64,000 bases of DNA from Paraspadella gotoi (Eukaryota > Chaetognatha), in assembly GCA_051294375.1 (NCBI GenBank), contig CM119265.1, forward strand, positions 26,576,564 to 26,640,563, in the 5' to 3' direction. The notes beneath the pieces are model-generated. The model worked only from the letters and a program-made list of their open reading frames with translations. It ran no database searches and was not told the origin of the DNA. Positions 59,970 through 64,000 of this stretch are shown here, one piece after another. Every line of letters begins with the position of its first letter. The first letter of the stretch is position 1. A program made the position numbers and the translations under genes.

Positions 59970-60065
59970 ATGATGACGTCAGCGGTCTTCGCTTTAGGCG
60001 GTGGCCACTGGGGAAGATCGTTTCGAGGCGGGATCAACTGCGTGGGTCGTCGTAGGCGGTTCCCC
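59970..60065. promoter_or_regulatory. GC-rich patch with TGACGTCA
   Basis: A CRE-like TGACGTCA at the start of a GC-rich patch, similar to that near 4692. No adjoining first exon is evident; a regulatory role is conjecture. Confidence 0.2.
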
Positions 60066-60565
60066 GTTGTACGATTTTATTGGCAATTGTGAGATTTAAT
60101 TTTTTGATTACGTCGTCGTTTTAAATGGTTATCGTAAAACATGGATCAATTTTAAAAAAAAGTTTCATTTTATTTGTTTTTTATTTTAATTATTTATTTA
60201 GTTATTGATTGAAGGATTTAAAACTCATTCATTGATTTATTATGGATTTATTAATAGGTCTATTGGTTGATGGATCTATTTATTATTTTATTTAATAAAT
60301 TTGATTTGATTGAATTCAATTGCAAGGAATCAATTGATTGATTCATTGTACTAAAAAATATATATTTATTTATTTATTTAACAATATTTATATTTATAAT
60401 TATTTATCTATTTTAAAACTTTGATTTAATTCTTTTATATCTCTACATTCGTCATTACTCTTTTTGGGCCTAATATAAATTTACTCTTTTGCACCTGCAT
60501 CATTTTTCCTCTCGAATTCATCATTTTCTCTTTTTCACTGAAGTTTCAATTGACTCAAATCAGTC

Positions 60566-60655
60566 ACCGTCGTCGTCGTCGTCGTCGTCCGTCGTCGTCG
60601 TCGTCATGTCGTCGTCGTCGTCGTCGTCGTCATCGTCGTCCGTATCGTCATCGGT
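60566..60655. repeat. (CGT)n array
   Basis: About 90 bases of CGT units with a few CCGT/CAT interruptions. Confidence 0.9.
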
Positions 60656-60735
60656 CATCTTAAGAAATATCAATTGATCCGTTTGACTTTGAAGTGGAAC
60701 CATTTTTCGATCCCAGCCGTTTAAGGAAATTGCTG

Positions 60736-60736
60736 T

Positions 60737-60821
<85 letters not shown>
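60736..60821. repeat. (GA)n microsatellite
   Basis: GA array of about 85 bases with one GG interruption. Confidence 0.95.
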
Positions 60822-60826
<5 letters not shown>

Positions 60827-61452
60827 GAGTGCCTCTCCAATCTCGAGATGGCATCTGGAAAGTCGCCCGCGCAGATTTAAAAATTTCATTATGAATTCGA
60901 ATTCCGAATCCGCGTTTGAGCGCTTGTCCAGTAATATTAAGATCGAATAAAAAAATATTGAGAATTATTATGTTTATTTTTCATAATAAGTTTTAAATTT
61001 TCCAAATTATTATCAAGAAATTATGTTTTTAAAATACAAATAACTAATAAAATATTTTTTATATATTATTTATTTAGGGAGCCTGTACTTGTCTTTACTA
61101 TGAATCTAACATTTAACATAATTTACACCCCCAAAAAATGTTAATACTTGATAATACTTAATAATAGTATTATACATATTTTAATTTATTTAAACGAGCG
61201 CTTCATCGAACTTAAATCGACGTTCGACCGAAGAAATTAAACCGGAAACGCAGCTGAATTTTCCTCGACATCCGTTTGCGACGAAACAACCCAGGAAACA
61301 CCCGAGGAAACGAGAAAACAGAAAAAAACAAAATGAAGAAAAAAAACTGAAATGGGTTAAAGATCAAAAATTGAGCGAAGATGAAAATCGTTTAAACTCT
61401 TGAATTTTCAAGTTGACGCGCATTCGAATCGACTCATTGACTCATTTTAAGA

Positions 61453-61566
<114 letters not shown>

Positions 61567-61711
61567 ATCGATTTAAATTTCTCTTTAACTCGTTTCCATG
61601 GAAACCAGGTGGATCGCATCGATCTTCAAGTTGAACGAATTTTCGAGTTTCGAAATTTAAAAATCGTTTTAAAACGAATTTGGAAGAAGTGAACGACCAG
61701 GTGTAAGAAGG

Positions 61712-61737
61712 ACGATGACGACGATGACAACGACTAT

Positions 61738-61771
<34 letters not shown>

Positions 61772-61836
61772 ATGATGACGATGACAAAGACGATGACGAC
61801 GACGTTGACGACGACTACGACGACCATGAAGATGAA
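61712..61836. repeat. (GACGAT)n array
   Basis: Hexamer GACGAT/GACGAC units over about 120 bases. Confidence 0.9.
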
Positions 61837-62213
61837 TACATGTTTTCTTTACTAAATAACTAATTTTAAGTCTATTTTAAAAATGTTATAATGCTTAATT
61901 GTTTCCTTAGATTTTTTAAAAACTTTTTGCACAGCTTTTTTTTTCCTTGTTTGTTTGTTTTGTTTTTTTTTAATTTCCTTTCCCTTTTTTTCTCCTTTCT
62001 CGCTTCGTTCCTCCCCTTACTTCTTTCCTTTTTCTCTCTTCCTTCCTCCCTTTCTTCCTCCCTTTCCTTTCATTTCCTCCCTCTTTTCTTCTGGATCTCA
62101 GATCGTAAAACAGAGTCCAGGTCAAACAGAAAGAGAAAAAAAGACAAGCGAGGATTTTATCCTTTTCATTCCACAGACTTTTATGGAGGAACTTCGTGTA
62201 TTAGCGACATTAA

Positions 62214-62217
<4 letters not shown>

Positions 62218-62268
<51 letters not shown>
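62218..62268. repeat. (GA)n microsatellite
   Basis: Perfect GA array of about 50 bases. Confidence 0.95.
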
Positions 62269-62271
<3 letters not shown>

Positions 62272-62643
62272 TTTGTCAAGATCATAATGCTCATATGCTC
62301 ATATTTCCGAGGGAGGAAAGTTGAAAAGCAATTTTCCGTTCTGCTGGTTCATTTCTTTGTCATTATTTATTTTGTCCCATTTTCAACATTTTAGTGTTGG
62401 CCACTTTTTTTAAAACTTTTTAAATTGTATTTTGTTCTGATAAACACACCAAATACAATAATATTGCATACTCGTATGAAACGAGAACTAATTAAACTAT
62501 AAAGGTAAAATAATCGCGTCGGATTGTCATTTTTAGATCATTTAAATTCATAGTTCAAATCGAGTTTCTTGTTCCGAGATGGAATTTTCGTTAAATTCCT
62601 CAAAAAGAAAGTAAAGATGAAATGTTTCTTTATCGCTGCAATT

Positions 62644-62741
62644 TTCGTCGTCGTTATCGTTGTCATCATCGTAATCTTCATCATTATCATCATCTTCGTC
62701 ATCATCATCGTCGTCGTCGTCGTCATCATCGTCTCCATCCA
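62644..62741. repeat. (CATCGT)n array
   Basis: Mixed CATCAT/CGTCGT units. The Ile/Val-rich frame that crosses it is a repeat translation. Confidence 0.85.
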
Positions 62742-62762
62742 ATTCGTCCTTCCGATTTTGAC

Positions 62763-62811
62763 TTGACGAATGTTTTAGCGTCAAAAAATTTGAATCTGAT
62801 GAATGCGAATC

Positions 62812-62857
<46 letters not shown>

Positions 62858-62902
62858 AATGAATGCAATTCAGAGTTTATCAGAAAAATGATCCTACCTC
62901 AG
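62763..62902 (+). CDS. Possible acidic exon (weak)
   Basis: An open frame after the TGA at 62760 reads LDECFSVKKFESDECESD, about fifteen aspartates from a (GAC)n run (62813-62858), then NECNSEFIRKMILPQ, ending at a perfect donor CTCAG|GTAAGT. The even D-E-C spacing either side of the repeat and the strong donor suggest a coding exon. The upstream acceptor and any further exons are not visible, so this stays weak. Confidence 0.25.
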
Positions 62903-63064
62903 GTAAGTCGCTACCATTTTTTATTTGCCAATGTATTACTTACCATTCCATCCCTAAAATTTTGAATACTCACTTAATAAGTTAATACCACTTTTACAAT
63001 CTTTTTTGCAAATCGTTAATACCACTTATACAATCGTTTTTGCCCTTGCAGAAACCTTTTTTTT

Positions 63065-63297
63065 TCAACCATCGTTTTCTGCCATTTTAACCTAACTTTA
63101 TGCCATTTTAACCGACCTCTATGCCATTTCATCCACCGATTCTTCCAATTTAACTACCGTCTCTTGCCATTTCAACTACCGTTTCTGCCATTTCAACAAC
63201 CGTTTTATGCCATTTCAACCTCTGATATCTGCCATTTCAATCACCGCATTTTGCCATTTCAACCACCGTTTTTTGCCATTTCAACCACTCTTAGTAA
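63065..63297 (+). repeat. TGCCATTTCAACCACCG minisatellite
   Basis: About ten imperfect units of 20-23 bases, each with TGCCATTTCAAC followed by a CCG or ACCG T-rich spacer. Units diverge toward the 5' end. Confidence 0.85.
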
Positions 63298-63390
63298 TCC
63301 TCCCCCTTCCGCTTTTTTTACTCTTCTATTCTTCGCCCACGTTTCGTTTTTTAGGCCGAACTTTCATCTACATTTACAATTTCGCCTTAT

Positions 63391-63392
63391 CT

Positions 63393-63450
<58 letters not shown>

Positions 63451-63458
63451 CTCCTCTC
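63391..63458. repeat. (CT)n microsatellite
   Basis: CT array with one TTC interruption. Confidence 0.9.
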
Positions 63459-64000
63459 GTTTTTCGACTATTAGTCTCCTTGCTCGTTCTCCTCTCAACC
63501 AAAAAACAAAAGCGCGACCCACACATAAATGCTCTTTCCACACACACACGCAGCCCAAAAGTTTCCTGTGTCGTAAATGTGGTGGCGCACGCGATGTGTG
63601 TCTCTCTCTCTCGCGGTTGTGGTCGGCGTTGTGGGCGATTCTCGTTAATGTAGCTGTTTTGGGTTTTTTTTTATAAACTTGACTGTTGAATCGGTTGTTT
63701 TGACATTTGCTCAGTTGCTTTTGTCGAGTAATTTATGGAGACTTTAGCGTTTAAATTTGTACGAAAAAGAAATAAAACTTTTTTTTTTTACTTCATCAGA
63801 CCGAACTGAAGTACGTACAGCTTTTCGCTTCGATAAATCGGTCACTTAACCTTGAGTGTGAGTGGAAAATCTATTAGGTGACTGATCAATTAACGAATTA
63901 CGTCCATACGATCAAAATTGTCGTCGTCATTGTCGTCGTCGTCGTCGTCGTCGTCGTCAATACATAAATTCGCAAGTTAAATTAGCTTCCGTGAAATTTC
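63459..64000. other. Window end, no supported gene
   Basis: Contains a short CT run near 63600 and a CGT array at 63919-63958. No gene seen. Confidence 0.5.

Noticed and set aside
62569-62766. Hydrophobic Ile/Val-rich frame resembling a membrane segment
   Set aside because: Pure translation of a CATCGT array.
63790-63815. TTCATCAG resembling the hammerhead core
   Set aside because: No stem II or GAAAC partner next to it.

Overview
This is AT-rich, repeat-dense nuclear DNA from a metazoan, most likely an invertebrate. The evidence is small split genes with GT-AG introns of roughly 0.1-0.7 kb, split eukaryotic tRNA genes, FN3-domain and pterin-synthase genes, a hAT DNA transposon, and hammerhead-like ribozyme motifs of the kind linked to Penelope-like elements. 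The extreme load of (GA)n/(CT)n and (CGT)n microsatellites would fit a crustacean or a similar invertebrate, but I cannot name a species. There are fourteen N-gaps, and several blocks next to gaps are near-copies of neighbouring sequence carrying dense 1-base indels. This points to poorly polished long-read consensus or false duplication, so many structural observations carry an assembly caveat.

Layout. 1-8.9 kb: no gene I can support; microsatellites, GC-rich patches and a long polypurine tract. 8.9-10.2 kb: two exons (minus strand) of a CmcJ/NvfI-like oxygenase, interrupted by a gap; its intron holds an exact 312-bp repeat of the window start. 12.05-18.19 kb: a complete hAT transposon with a perfect 8-bp target-site duplication, imperfect terminal inverted repeats and a decayed BED-finger transposase with one intron. 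18.3-36.7 kb: repeat land, with (CGT)n and (GA)n arrays, nested and inverted duplications, hammerhead-like motifs, a 74-bp tandem repeat and a degenerate telomere-like stretch.

37.3-50 kb is the gene-rich part, all on the plus strand: a predicted secreted protein with two FN3 domains (11 exons), 6-pyruvoyl-tetrahydropterin synthase (in pieces, gapped), and a class I SAM-dependent methyltransferase (3 exons). 51.3-57.0 kb is a cluster of 12 intact tRNA genes on both strands (Phe, Ala, Ser-AGA, Lys, Tyr with intron, Val, Glu, Thr, His, Pro, Ser-CGA, Asp), with a decayed LINE gag fragment and a short dispersed repeat among them. 57-64 kb is again microsatellite-rich, with at most one weak exon candidate.

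The three protein genes show no obvious shared pathway; the pterin synthase makes a tetrahydrobiopterin precursor. The most unusual features are the intron before the last pterin-synthase exon, a 31-bp minisatellite whose every unit looks like a full 3' splice site, and a minus-strand type-I hammerhead-like fold at 23.1 kb with a self-complementary stem III.
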